A stretch of 64,000 nt of DNA from Gossypium raimondii. Its lineage: Eukaryota; Streptophyta; Magnoliopsida; Malvales; Malvaceae. The DNA lies in the NCBI RefSeq assembly GCF_025698545.1, contig NC_068571.1, forward strand, positions 51,059,733 through 51,123,732. Direction: 5' to 3'. This document shows positions 41,881 through 59,420 of this stretch, one piece after another. How positions within the stretch are numbered: position 1 is the stretch's first letter; each line of letters starts with the position of its first letter. A program made the position numbers and the translations under genes. A model generated the notes under the pieces. The model was given only the letters and a program-made list of their open reading frames with translations, searched no databases and had not been told where the DNA came from.

Positions 41881-42257
41881 TAGGTAAAAGTGTGAAACCA
41901 ACTTAAAAAAGAAAGAAGACAAAAATACGTTCAACAATTTGACCAAAGAAAATATATAATAAAAGCAGTGGAAGGGAAGGGAATCTTCTCGTCGGTTGCC
42001 CAATTCCGTCTTCTCGTTGACTTTTCTGTTTGACCCAAGTCTCCTAACTGTCACAGAAAGCTTTTCATTGGCTTAAGCCTAATTAGCTTAAGCTGGACTT
42101 AAGTTCACGTCATTTACACTAAACCTATAATTTACAAGTGACTTTTAAATACAAATGAATTTACCTTTTATTAATTATTTATTTATCTTTGCATCTTAAT
42201 TCTTTTTTATTCAATTATTTTCAAATAAAATAATTAAAATCTAATTATTTATAAAAC

Positions 42258-42618
42258 GTTAAAATATGCCATAAATTCTTATACTTTTCAAAATTTGAAA
42301 TTTAATACTTGTACTTTTATTTCTAGAAATTCAATTTATCCACTTTTCAGATTTTAAATTTTAGGTCTAGTTGTTAACACTGTTAAATTTTTTGATAAAT
42401 TTGTTAATATGACATTTTGCAATAAAAATACTCACTTGGTAACTATGTAATTAAAAATAACGTTATAATGAACCTGAATTTTAAAAATATTTTACATGTG
42501 TTAACAATTAAATCTGAATTTTGAAATTTAAAAGTAGAAGGATTAAATTTTAAAAATAAAAACTACAAAGATTAAAGTCCGAATTTACAAAGACTACAAA
42601 ACTTCTACCATTTTTAAC
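42258..42618. repeat. MITE-like repeat with GTTAAAATATG ends, 361 bp
   Basis: It begins GTTAAAATATGCCATAA and ends in a degenerate inverse (ACCATTTTTAAC). The interior is homologous, in the same orientation, to 51953–52275 and 39080–39425, sharing GTTAACACTGTTAAA, GTTATAATGAACCTGAATTTT and AAAGTAGAAGGATTAAATT. It has no coding capacity. Confidence 0.7.
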
Positions 42619-43519
42619 CTTTATAAAATTAATTTAATTATTATTAAATTAAATTATAAATTGCATTATATTATGTATAAGAATGTGTTCAATATATGTA
42701 ATTTTCAAGTTAATGTATGTAATTTTTTTAATAAATAGTGTTGTCTGATTTTTTTTGTATTTTTTATCATTTCTACGTAAATATATGTTAAACATCATAG
42801 TATTAATTTAATTCCAATTAAATATTAATTTTAAGATGATTTTCTTATATTTTCCTATTTTATATTTTAATCAATTTTGTTTCCATTACTTGTTTCGAAA
42901 TAATGATAATTATTTTATTTTAAATAAAAATTAATAAATTCATCTCAAATTTAATATATAATTGAACTGAATATATGTTTAAAATATGTACTTTTACTTA
43001 AAATAAAATAAAATTTAATTAGAACATAATTTTATAGTACTTCAATATAATTTTAAATTAATTAAATTTTAATTATTTTCCTATTAAAACAAGAAGAAAA
43101 AAGAAAAAAGAAAAATATAAAATAAATGGTAAAAAGTAACAAAATTATAAGTATCTTTTTTTATTTAAATTTACTTAGTAAATGTGCTTTTCTTCAAATC
43201 ATAAGGGTAAGTGGATATTTTCAAAACTTTATATAGGTAAGTGTATTTTTCAAAATTAGGCAAATGAGTTATGCTAAGTCAAATATTTTTAATTATAGAG
43301 TTTTTTATATGCGGTATATGTTTCAATTGCTTCATCACAATGTATAAAGACGAGTCCTCAAAGAAGGTTGAAAATATATGTTGGTTATAAATCTTCTTCC
43401 ATGATTATCTTGAACCAATAACAGTAAATTTGTTTACGAATTAGTGTGTTGATGGTTATTTTGATGAAATAATATTATCAACATTAGGGATAAGAAAAAT
43501 AAACATTTGGTAAAAGAAA
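42619..43519. other. AT-rich spacer, no gene
   Basis: No reading frames or repeat ends were recognised up to the decayed Copia coding sequence. Confidence 0.5.
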
Positions 43520-45430
43520 TTACATGGGAAACATCATTTTTATTTCATATATATCTTTAAAGAAAGTTGTTACAGGGCAAAAGCCCACGGATTCGGATAA
43601 ATTAGAATGGGATGAGCTTGATGAGAAGACTTTGTCTGCAATTTAGTTGTGTCTCACGAATAATGTGTTGCATGAGGTGCTTACGGAGAAAATGACATCT
43701 GCCTTATGGAGAAAGTTAGAATCCCTTAACACAACAAAGTCTTTGGCAAATCGATAAGTGCTGAAATAACGCCTATACACGTTCTGTATGGCCGAAGGTG
43801 CGTCCATTAGGGCTCACATCAATGAATTCGTTACTCTCGTAAATGATTTGAAGAATATTTAGACTAATATAGATGATGAAGATCAAACTATGCTATTATT
43901 GTGTTCTTTGCCCCTTCATATAAGACTTTCAAGGAAGCCCTGACTTGTGGTAAAGATAAACTCTCATTCAAGGATATAAAGGGAAACTCAACAATGAGCT
44001 AGATTCGAATAGCAAGATAGATGGGCAAGCTTCAATTTTGGTTTTAAGAGGTAGACAACAATCTAAGGATTCAAGTCAGAGCAGGTCTAGGTCAAAGTCA
44101 AAGTCAATGAATTGAGACAAGACCTGTGGTTATTGTAAGAAGTTGGATCATATTAAGGTATAATGTTATAAGTTACAAAATAAAAACAAAAGGGCTACTG
44201 AAAGCAACGAGAAAAGGAAAGTAAAAAGTTGAGGTAGTTAATGCTAGTGTAGTTGAGGACAAGGATGATGGTTTGTTGCTATTGTCTACAATCGAAAGGT
44301 CTAAGCTTACATCCGAGTGAATATTGGATTTGGGGTGTTCTTACCATATATATCCCAACAAGGACTGATTCTCCACATATAGTTAAGTTGAAGGTGGAGT
44401 TGTGTTCATGGAGAATAATTCACCCTGTAAGATAATCAATACTGGTACCGTTCAGATCTAGAAGCATGACGAGATTATCAGGACATTGTCAAGTGTCAGG
44501 CATGTGCCTAATTTAAATAAAAACCTCATCTATCTGGGTATATTAGTCTCGAACGATTCTAGAATCACCATCGAGTCAAGCGGCATTAAGGTATCTCATC
44601 GAGTTCTTGTTTTGATGAAAGGTAAAAAAATTCCTCGTCTATTACGGAGTTGGAGTCAACTCGGTTATGACATATGTGACTTGATCAAATGAATGAGAAA
44701 TGTATGACCGTTTTGAATAAGAGTCTTCCAATTTCTAAGTTTAAGCACCGTTTGGACTTAGTTAATATCTTGCAAAGGTCGAGTTAGGCCTATGACGGGG
44801 ATCGAAAAAGGAGGCATGTTAAAATACGAGTCAATGTGGAGATTTGTGGAGTGTGCCTCACATTTTTTGGTCAAACCAAAGTCAAAGCAGAGGCGATGTC
44901 ATAACAAGGAATCATATGAAGTCACAATAACACAACGATGTTCGAAATAGAGGCAAAGCAGAGGGCACGCCGTAACGAGAAGCCTAGGATGTCGTGACGA
45001 CACGATAAATTCGAAACTTAAAGCAATTACATATTAGACTCTCACAAGGGTTATTTTTCCCAGTTAAACTTTGATTACATTAGAGATATTATAGTCATAT
45101 TAGAACTCTAATCTTAGCCTATTTAAAGGACTTTAGTAACCCTAAAATAGGAGATAAATAACATACAACATTAGAGAGAAAAATCAAGAGAGAGTTTTAA
45201 ATAACTTTAAGGGAATTTTGTGTTTTAACCAGAGAGTTTTGAGTTCAGAGTTAGGGTTTGTTTTGAATTTCTTCATTTTATACTATTCATTTGTTTGCTC
45301 ATTAGTGAAGTCTTCTTTACCCGTGGTTTATTATCCTCTTGATTGAAAGAGGAGTTTTTCCACGTGTATTGGCGTGCCCAATTTTCTCTATTCCTTCTTT
45401 CTTATTGTTTATACGAGTCGATTCCCAACA
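43520..45430 (+). mobile_element. Deleted Ty1-copia retrotransposon (gag–protease part plus 3' LTR)
   Basis: Broken + strand frames from about 43570 translate to Copia gag: KPTDSDKLEWDELDEKT, EVLTEKMTSALWRKLESL, and a CCHC knuckle CGYCKKLDH at about 44120–44150 in which a stop precedes the last Cys. A protease-region remnant follows, then LSSVRHVPNLNKNLIYLG (44480–44540), which is the usual sequence just after the protease. At about 44,730 the text jumps to what looks like the extreme 3' end of pol (PISKFKHRLDLVN style), so integrase, reverse transcriptase and most of RNase H are missing. A purine tract (GAAAAAGGAGG) then leads into the LTR. Many in-frame stops show it is dead. No 5' LTR was found. 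Confidence 0.8.
44817..45430 (+). repeat. 3' LTR of the deleted Copia element, 614 bp
   Basis: It starts TGTTAAAATACGAG directly after the purine tract GAAAAAGGAGGCA and ends GATTCCCAACA, with TG…CA termini. The AATAT after it could be a target duplication, but the 5' side is not available for comparison. Confidence 0.7.
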
Positions 45431-48082
45431 AATATAAAATTAACTTAAAAACTGTCACATGTCACCAATTGATTGATCCATAAATTGATTTTAATGATTA
45501 ACGTGGTCAAAGACTGAAATCATTAACGAAAGAATTTAATTAATTTTTTTAATTAACGTGAATCTTGTGGAAAGAGAGAATTGATTTTTAAAATTTTTTA
45601 AGTATCGATTGTGCCTTTAAAGTCTTCCAAAATTGTCTTTCTAGTTGCTGCCTCAATGCTTTACTAGTGGCTAGCTAAGCCAACTATAAAAGCCATGTTG
45701 AGCTTCGGCTCAAGTCAAGCTGCCCATCTTAGTTGACTATTCAACCATGGATTTCACAAAAAGGGCCTGTGTTGAAACTAATTTACGAAGCTACCATTAC
45801 CTACAATCGCAGGCTTCCCATGGTCGTACCATGCAGCACGTTGTTCCGTGGAAAAAAAATGGTCAAACCTGAAAATCTATGTAATGGAGATTTATGTCAG
45901 AAGAAAAAGGACTAAAAATGTTAAAAATGCTTTAAAACAAATTCTTTATATATATAAAAGTTTAAAATTTTAAAATTTTATTATTGTCTTAAATAAGCTT
46001 TCATATATTTATGTTGAGAATTTTGTTAAATATAGATTAAAGCTTTGGTTTATTTTAGCTACCAAAATTAAAATTCTGAAAAAATACAAGTAATTGGTCA
46101 AAACTTATTTACCTACAAATTAAAAATAAAAAATTAATTACAATTTTAAAAAAATAAGAATATTGCATTTTATTATTGTAATCAAAACTACTAGAGGCAC
46201 TTAAAAAAAAAAAACTACTAGAAGCAATCGCAGGCCACAGTTTAAAAAAAAAAGAATTCGTGTTACAACAGAACTCTTAGCACGTGACTTGACTTTTTTT
46301 TTTCATATTTCATTTTATCATTTTTGAGCACGTAGCAAATTATAAATTAACAATGAGGTATGTACTATGATAATTAAAGTAAATTAATGTTATATAAAGT
46401 GATTAAATTAAATTAAATTAAAATGTTCTATAATATAATTAAATTAATATTGTTGCATGCAATTATATTATTTTGTGATTTATGTTGAGATTTTAGTTTT
46501 AAATTTTAATTATAATTTAATACATTATTATTTAAAATATTATTATTATTAATGTCAAGAAAATCATATTTAAAATTTAATTTAGAAAATAGAACCCTCT
46601 TCAAATAACTAAAAAGAAAGTATTTTTAAATTCAAAGAACTATTTCGAACTCGAGTTTTCATATATACAATCGTACATTCTTTTATATAATATATATATG
46701 ATTAGCATATACGGTGCTTTGATTAAAATATGATATAACAAAAAAAATTAAAAATTAAAAATTAAAAATTAAAAATCTATTTTAATATTAGGAACACGAT
46801 TAATGTATAAAAATATTTTATTAATATGACCAAAATCAAAGTAGAAAATCATTATACAAACAATACAAATAATATATATATATATATAAAAATTAAAAAC
46901 TGCTTCTAGTTTGTTTCAATTTTGAAATCTTTCCATTACGATACCGAAAGAAAAAAAAATTAAAAACAACGAAATGTAGAAAAAATGAAAAAATATATTA
47001 TACCTCCAATGAAATTATTGTAATTGTGAGTAAGGACCTATTTGTAGGCTGAAGAGAATTAAATTCCATATAAATTAGGGAAATAATATTTACAAGGACC
47101 TACTTTTTAAAAGGATAAATTAATTTAAATAATTTATAATCCATGTTAGTTGAGAATTTAAAATTTCATTGTAAATTTTAATAAAACTCTGTTTGATTTT
47201 TACTATTATTAATTTCAATAAAATTTTAGATAATAATTTTATAAGCGATAATAACAATAGTTTAAAATTTTAGAGAATTTATTTAAAGATTAAATCACTT
47301 TTAATTAATTTTATTTTAAAAATTGATGATATACATTATGATTTTATTACCTAATTAAAAATATAATAATTAGATAAATTCGAGATGCGTCACTTGTTGC
47401 AATATGAATACTTGTGTATCTTGTTATATATATGATTTGATGTTTATTTATTATTTATTTTAATTTAATTATTATTAACATGTTTTTGTTTAAATAAATA
47501 TTTTAAAATTTATTAATTGTGTTTTAGTTTAATTGATATCGTTGCTATTGTTGCAATAAGAGAATGTAGTTTGAACACCATAGAACACGTTTTTCCTTTG
47601 ATTTAAAATTTTAAAATATAAATAAAATTAGATGATGTTTAAGTAAAAAAATATAAATTACAAATAGAAAGATTGAACACGTATTTAATAGGAATAAAGT
47701 ATAAAATTTTAAATAGAAGATTTTCAGTCACCAAAATTTAATTTATTATAATAAAATATCAATGGGTCAAGTAATAAAAACTGGAAAATGATATGCAAAG
47801 TTTAAAATTTGTGTATTGTAAATAAAAAAAAAAAAGGTCCGAATCATAAGCAGCAGGGAATCGAGGTAATGGCAAAAACGTAAATACCAAACAAAGAGTC
47901 AAAAGACAAAACAAATCTAACTAAAAAAAATTATAAATAAAAAAATAAATCTCAAAACAAAATCAGTGACTCGCTCCCTCCAAACTCAGTCACAAATGAA
48001 ACTTTGAAAATAAACCCGATCAAATTTCCCGGCGAAACAGAACCAAAACGGAACAAATAAACGGCCTCAAAGTTCGGTTCCC
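45431..48082. other. AT-rich spacer and receptor-kinase promoter
   Basis: No gene is called. An islet of ordinary composition at about 45,600–45,900 has TATAAAA at about 45,686 and a 41-codon frame from ATG 45747 (see findings). A short tandem array of AAAAATT units lies at about 46,746–46,777. The last 150 bases are the leader and proximal promoter of the receptor kinase. Confidence 0.5.
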
Positions 48083-51000
48083 ATGTCTAAAACCCGGTTC
48101 ACATTTCTCTTCTTCATCTTCTTCTTCATCACAGTGATATATTCACAGTCCGTAAACCACAATGAACGGACCCTTCTTCTCAACGTTAAGCAGCAACTGG
48201 ACAATCCACCGTCCATATCTTCATGGAACTCATCATCTTCGCCGTGTGATTGGCCGGAGATAATCTGCACCGCCGGTTCCGTCACCAGACTCCACCTCCG
48301 TGACAAAAACATTATGACAACGATTCCGCCGTCAATATGTGACCTCAAAAACCTCACTTTCCTAGACCTTTCCTTGAATTTCATCCCTGGGGAATTCCCT
48401 AGTACGCTTTACAATTGTTCAAAGCTTCAATACCTAAACATTTCTCAAAACTATTTTGTCGGTGAAATCCCTGACGATATTCACCGATTATCAACTCTTG
48501 TTTCCCTTGATATTAATGGTAATAATTTTTCTGGGAATATTCCACCCAGTATTGGGAGATTACCACTGTTGCAAACGTTATATTTACACCAAAACCTTTT
48601 CAATGGAACATTTCCTAAAGAAATTGGTGATTTGTCCAATCTTCAAACTCTGGGTCTGGCTTATAATGGCTTTTCCGCCATGGAAATACCTTGGGAATTT
48701 GGTTTCTTGAAGAAATTGGTGTATTTATGGATGACGGAAGTCAATTTGATCGGTGAAATCCCGGAAAGTTTAAACAATCTTTCGAGCTTAGTGCATTTGG
48801 ATTTGTCGAGAAACAATTTGGAAGGTCCAATTCCAAGTAATTTGTTTACTTTCGAGAATCTAACTTATGTGTATCTCTTCAAAAATCATCTTTCAGGTGA
48901 AATACCCAAAGCCATTGATGCTTTGAATTTGGTTCAAGTTGATCTTTCCCAGAATAATTTGACCGGCGAAATTCCACAAGGGTTCGGCGAGTTGCGGTAT
49001 TTGGATTTTTTTAACTTGTTTTCGAACCAGTTGACCGGAGAATTGCCGGAAAGTTTCGGTCGACTGCCTGCTTTGAGGGATTTTAAGGTTTTTGACAACA
49101 ACTTGACTGGAGTTTTGCCGCCGGACTTCGGGCTTCATTCAAAGCTGGAAGCATTCGAGGTGTCGGAGAATCAATTCAGCGGCAGATTGCCGGAGAATTT
49201 ATGCGCCGGTGGTGTTTTACAAGGAGTGGTGGCTCATACAAACAATCTCGAAGGTGAAATACCGAAATCGCTCGGGAATTGTTCGAGTTTACTCACTTTT
49301 CAACTTCAACACAACAAGTTTTCCGGCGAGATTCCGTCAAGTTTATGGAACACTTTCAATTTATCGTCTTTGATGTTAAGCAACAATTCGCTTACCGGCG
49401 AGTTACCGAGCGATGTTGCATGGAACATGTCGAGGGTCGAAATCAGCAACAACAATTTCTCCGGCGAAATCCCAGCCGGAATTTCATCATGGTCGAATTT
49501 GGTCGTCTTTAAAGCCAGCAACAATTTGTTTTCCGGTCAAATCCCCAAGGAGATAACCAATCTTACTCGACTCATCACATTACTTCTCGACGGCAATGAT
49601 TTTTCCGGCGAACTACCGTCGGAAGTCATCTCGTGGGAATCGTTGAATACATTGGATGTATCCAACAACAATCTATCGGGTCAAATCCCTGCTGCAATCG
49701 GATCCTTACCCGATTTAATCAACTTGGATTTATCCGAAAACCATTTTACTGGTGAAATCCCATATGGGATCGGCAACTTGAAGCTCACTTCTCTGAATTT
49801 ATCATCAAATCAACTTTCCGGGAAAATCCCATATCAGTTGGAAAATCCTGCATATGAAAACAGCTTTTTGAACAATGTTGATCTATGTTCAGATGATCCA
49901 AAACTAAATCTTCCAAGCTGTACTTCCATGGTGAATGAGCCCAAGAGATTTTCATCTAAACATGTCGCCATGATTGTACCTCTTGCAATCCTTGTTTCCT
50001 TGGTTATTGTTGTACTGGTGCTTTTCATTGTTAGAGACTACTATAAGAGGAAGAAGATTGGGCAATATTTAGAGACATGGAAGCTGACCTCATTTCAGAG
50101 ATTGAACTTCAGTGAAATGAACATATTGTCCAATTTAGTAGATGATAATCTCATCGGTGTTGGTGGCTCGGGGTTGGTTTATCGGGTTGAAATCGATCGT
50201 TCCGGGGAATTTGTTGCGGTGAAGAAAATCGGGAATTGTGAGAAACTTGATCGCAAGCTTGAGCAAGAGTTTCTATCAGAAGTTGAAATATTGGGAAACA
50301 TTCGTCATTGCAACATAGTGAAGCTATTGTGTTGTATTTCGAGTGAGGATTCGAAGCTTTTAGTGTACGAGTATATGGAGAATCAGAGCCTTGATAAATG
50401 GCTTCATGGGAATAAAAGGTCATTTCCTCGTGGTGTTTTGGATTGGCCGACGAGGTTGAAAATTGCTATTGGAGCCGCACAGGGATTGTGTTACATGCAC
50501 CATGAATGTCCTACACCGATCATCCACCGTGACGTGAAGTCGAGCAATATTCTGTTGGACAAGGAGTTCAAGGCCAAAATTGCAGACTTTGGACTTGCAA
50601 AAATGCTAACAAGGCATGCATCGCACACAATGTCAACAGTTGCAGGGTCTTTTGGTTACCTTGCCCCAGGTAAAAAAAATATGCTCAAAACATGATTGCT
50701 TTAACCCTTTTAAATAACTAGAGCATTTATTTTAACACAAAAGCTATCATTTGTGTCGCAGAGTACGCGTACACGACGAAAGTCAATACGAAGGTCGATG
50801 TCTACAGCTTTGGAGTGGTGCTACTCGAATTGGTGACGGGAAGAGAAGCGAATAGCGCGAATGATAGTATGAGCCTAGTGCAAAAGGCATGGCAAAACTT
50901 CTCGGAGGGTGATAAATCCATAATTGAAATACTTGATCCAGAGGTAAAAGAATCATGTTGCTTGGGGGCAATGATAATGGTATACAAGGTAGGGATCGTT

Positions 51001-51210
51001 TGTACACGCGCATCGCCTTCAACCAGGCCGTCGATGAAGGAAGTTCTGCATGTACTCCAACGCTGGTGTCCTGAGGATGGCTGGAGTACCAAAAGAGTGG
51101 GAAGTGAGTTCGACGTTGCTCCACTTCTTGGCGGTGCCGGTGCCGCTGCCGGTGCCACATATTTTTCCAGCTACAAGAATAGTGAAGAGGGATCCGAGGA
51201 TAGAGTTTAG
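48083..51210 (+). CDS. LRR receptor-like protein kinase, subfamily XI type
   Basis: Two exons, 48083–50669 and 50762–51210 (TAG), 1,011 codons. It is a plasma-membrane receptor kinase with an extracellular LRR domain. A hydrophobic signal peptide is at residues 1–21 (up to VIYS). An N-terminal LRR cap carries SPCDWPEIIC. About 21–22 LRRs of the plant NLSGEIP type follow, with many N-glycosylation sites. A transmembrane helix lies at about 628–650 (IVPLAILVSLVIVVLVL), followed by RKK. The kinase domain starts at about 680 with GVGGSGLVYRV, VAVKKI (invariant Lys), HRDVKSSN (an RD kinase), DFGLA, and APE split by the intron (CCA G|AG). By size, domain order and split APE exon it resembles the Arabidopsis At5g25930 group of LRR-XI, from memory; the ligand is unknown. 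Reading through the 92-bp intron would add KKNMLKT and stop, removing the kinase C-lobe. Confidence 0.95.
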
Positions 51211-51952
51211 AATGCCTGGATTAGATTAGCAGTGGTGATTCTCAACCAAAAAAAAAAAACAAAAAACAAAAAACTGTGGGAATCAGCTTTGTTCGTCACA
51301 TTAACATGGGATTTCTCAGCTAAATATTCCACTGACCAAAAGCAACCATGGACTATCGTATAGCTGTAAGTGTGTGCACTTGTGCTACTGTCTTTTTAGA
51401 ATCTTCCATATTCGTTTTAGATTTCATGTTAAACTCATCTCTTTCAACTTGAACTTAAAAGAGATTGTAATATATTTTATCTATCTTACTACTGTTGATT
51501 GTAAATATCAATATATACTATCCGATATATGTTTTTCTTTCTTCATGAAATTGAGAGGTTCTGGAGAGCTCAGATGCAAGTATTCTTCAAAACAGAATGT
51601 TTCCGAAGAGTAATAAATCTACACTTAATACACTGACACCTCGAATAATTGAACTTTCTTTATACAATATACTACCCTAACTAATTTCTGAAAAAGCTAA
51701 TATTTATATCTATAAATTTATATTTTATATTATTCTTTCTAAAATAAACAATCAAAATTTATTTTATAATAAGAAAATATTTTGTAATAATCAATGGTAT
51801 AATGCTTAATTAAAACTTAATTTAAATGACATATATTACATATATGAGAGTACATATTGACACATTAGAGTTATAAGTAATAAATGAAGCTAAACATTAT
51901 TTAAACGAATACTCATATTTATATAATTAAAATATTCATATTTTTACATTAG
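51211..51952. other. Receptor-kinase 3' UTR and spacer
   Basis: It holds the 3' UTR up to about 51.6 kb, then AT-rich DNA without genes. The 79-codon frame at 51374–51613 falls in the UTR and has no motif. Confidence 0.5.
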
Positions 51953-52275
51953 GTTAAAATATGTTATAAGTCTTTATTAAATTTGAAATTTTGTATTTTT
52001 ATTTTGGATTAGCCCTACTTTTTAGATATTAAAATTTAGGTTCAGTTGTTAGCATTATTAAAAATATTTTGTTAAATTCATGTTCATTATAACCCCATTT
52101 TTTAGTTACATGAATCTTGAGTATTTTATTTAAAATGTGACAACAAAAGAATTGGCAATGTTAACAATTGAACTTGATTTTAAATGAAAAGTAGAGTGAT
52201 TAAATTCTTGAAAATAAAAGTACAAAGATTAAATTCTAAATTTGTGAAGAATACAAACTTATGACATATTTTAAC
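51953..52275. repeat. MITE with GTTAAAATATG terminal inverted repeats, 323 bp
   Basis: The best-preserved member of the family. The left end GTTAAAATATGTTATAAG matches the right end in inverse orientation at 17 of 18 bases, with weaker inverted similarity for another 20 bases. The interior is shared with 42258–42618 and 39080–39425. No clear target duplication was seen, so its superfamily is open. Confidence 0.75.
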
Positions 52276-53798
52276 CTTTATACTACAAAACATTTATTAT
52301 TAATATATTTATAATTGTAATAAATATTTATTAAAATATTAATATTAAATATTTTCAATAATATATGAAGAATATTATTTAAAACTATTATTTTTAAATT
52401 TTATTATTAAAATAATTTATAAAAATAATATATTATATTTATTAATAATATCTTATATAATTAGATATAGATAATTAAATATGTACATTTAATAATGTTA
52501 AAGATTATAATTTTTATTAATATTTATTGATTTTAAATATTTTAAAGTAAAAAATTTATTGTTAATGTAAACATAAAAAATTTATATAACAATAAAATCA
52601 CCAAGAAAGGAGTTTTGGAAAATGATTTACACTTTTCATAAAACTAATACAGGAAAATACAAAAAAATATTTTTCAAAAAACATTTTCAATAAAACAAAC
52701 GAAATTAAATCCAAATTCTTTTTAAGTTAATCCTGAATAGATGTAAATAAAACACTAATGCCCACAAGCTATTCGAGTTCAACTTAAAAAAAATTGATAT
52801 TTACTTTGATAATTGCAAGTCAAACTCAAACTATCGATCGAGCTAAATTTAAACTTTTGGATAACTCGAACAGCTTGCATTATTAAGGTTTTTACATTTT
52901 TATATTATTAAATTACATTATTAACCTTAAATTATTGAATTCAAGCTCGAGCAAACTTTAATCGAGCTCGAAAGACACAATTATATCTTGAACCAAAATC
53001 AAACGTAAAAATTGAGCTAAGGCACAAACTCGGCAATATTCAGACCCGATTACACCCCTAATTACATGTATAAACCCACAACCTCTAGGCGAACACAAAA
53101 ACATCAACGTCAATTAGCTTGCACTCAATTAGCACAATGGAAGTTTTTTAATAGTTAATTAAATGCGCATTAAATAAATAATTAACGAGTACGCAATATA
53201 TATACTCTTTTTCCAATCAATCTCTTTAACAAATTTAGCTATCCAGTATCCAACTGTGGGCATCCATGCAGGGGCGTTCCTATAAGAGAGAGATGCGTAT
53301 ACAGATAATGACTTGAAAGCACTGAAAAACTGTATCACAAGTGTACATAGTATTACATAAGATTAAGAAGAAAAAAAAAAAGAAAAGGTCTAAATGTTAC
53401 ACGGCAACACTCCAGTTTGATTTACAATTTACTTGATGAAGAGTTGTTCATTCTTGAATGGGAGGCAAGAAGCATGCGACAACACTCAAGTAGCAAATAT
53501 ATATATATAAAAAGAGAGATGGCAAAGTCTTACAAAGAACCAGAGGCACTTTAGTAGCTTCTTGGCTCTCCTCCAAAGGTTAAAATAAAACCCAAAACAC
53601 CACAACCAAACCTAAAAGTATAAGCCAAACAACGCAGCTCTCCACTGCACGGGTCGAATGTGCTGCCAAGTCCACTCACACTCGGTATACCTGTAAAACC
53701 ATAATGTAAGCCAGCAAATAATGGGACACTTACTGAGGTGTACTGGCCTTACTCCTTGGGGCAACAAAGGTTTCTCCCGACGCCTCATCTACAACACA
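52276..53798. other. Spacer and 3' UTR of poly(A) polymerase
   Basis: 52.3–52.7 kb is AT-rich. About 52,750–53,070 is a ‘tcgagctcgaa/aactcgaacagc’ dispersed repeat ending in ATTACACCCCTAATT. From about 53.3 kb the − strand is the 3' UTR of the poly(A) polymerase. Confidence 0.5.
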
Positions 53799-58955
<5,157 letters not shown>

Positions 58956-59312
58956 CGGTTTCACCACTAACCAGACCCTCAAAAAAAAACGCAAGCTTGG
59001 ATTTAACCCCAAATCCAATACAAAATCAAGCAATCGTAATGGAGATCGAACCGATATAGCAAATCACTAAGGTAATGAATTTCAGATTAGAACATAAATC
59101 TCAAGCAAAATCAAGGAAAATCGAAAACTCTCTCTCTTCTTTTTTTCCTTTTTTTGAAGATGAATTTTTGAGGCAAAAAAATTTTCTTTTTTTAAAAACG
59201 AACACAAGAGGTAACAGATCGGAACCCTAATTTGTTTGATAGATTCAACGAAGAAGGGTCAAAGACGGAATCTTTCAAGGATGGAGGAACGGATCTAAAC
59301 ACGATGTTGAAG

Positions 59313-59347
<35 letters not shown>

Positions 59348-59420
59348 GATCGAGAGAGAGAGGGGGAAATTTGAGAGGAAAAAAAGAGAGGAGGCTCCGC
59401 CGTTTCGGTGGCGTAAGGGA
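58956..59420 (-). promoter_or_regulatory. 5' leader/promoter of poly(A) polymerase with GA/CT microsatellite
   Basis: Upstream of the ATG on the − strand is a pyrimidine-rich region. It includes (GA)n on the + strand at about 59,319–59,342, equal to (CT)n in the sense of transcription, flanked by more GAGAGA runs to 59,395. CT-rich leader microsatellites are common in plant genes. No TATA box was assigned. Confidence 0.5.

Noticed and set aside
41842-42054. 70-codon minus-strand ORF
   Set aside because: It overlaps the inverted ‘ggtacatgtacttt’ repeat and has no motif.
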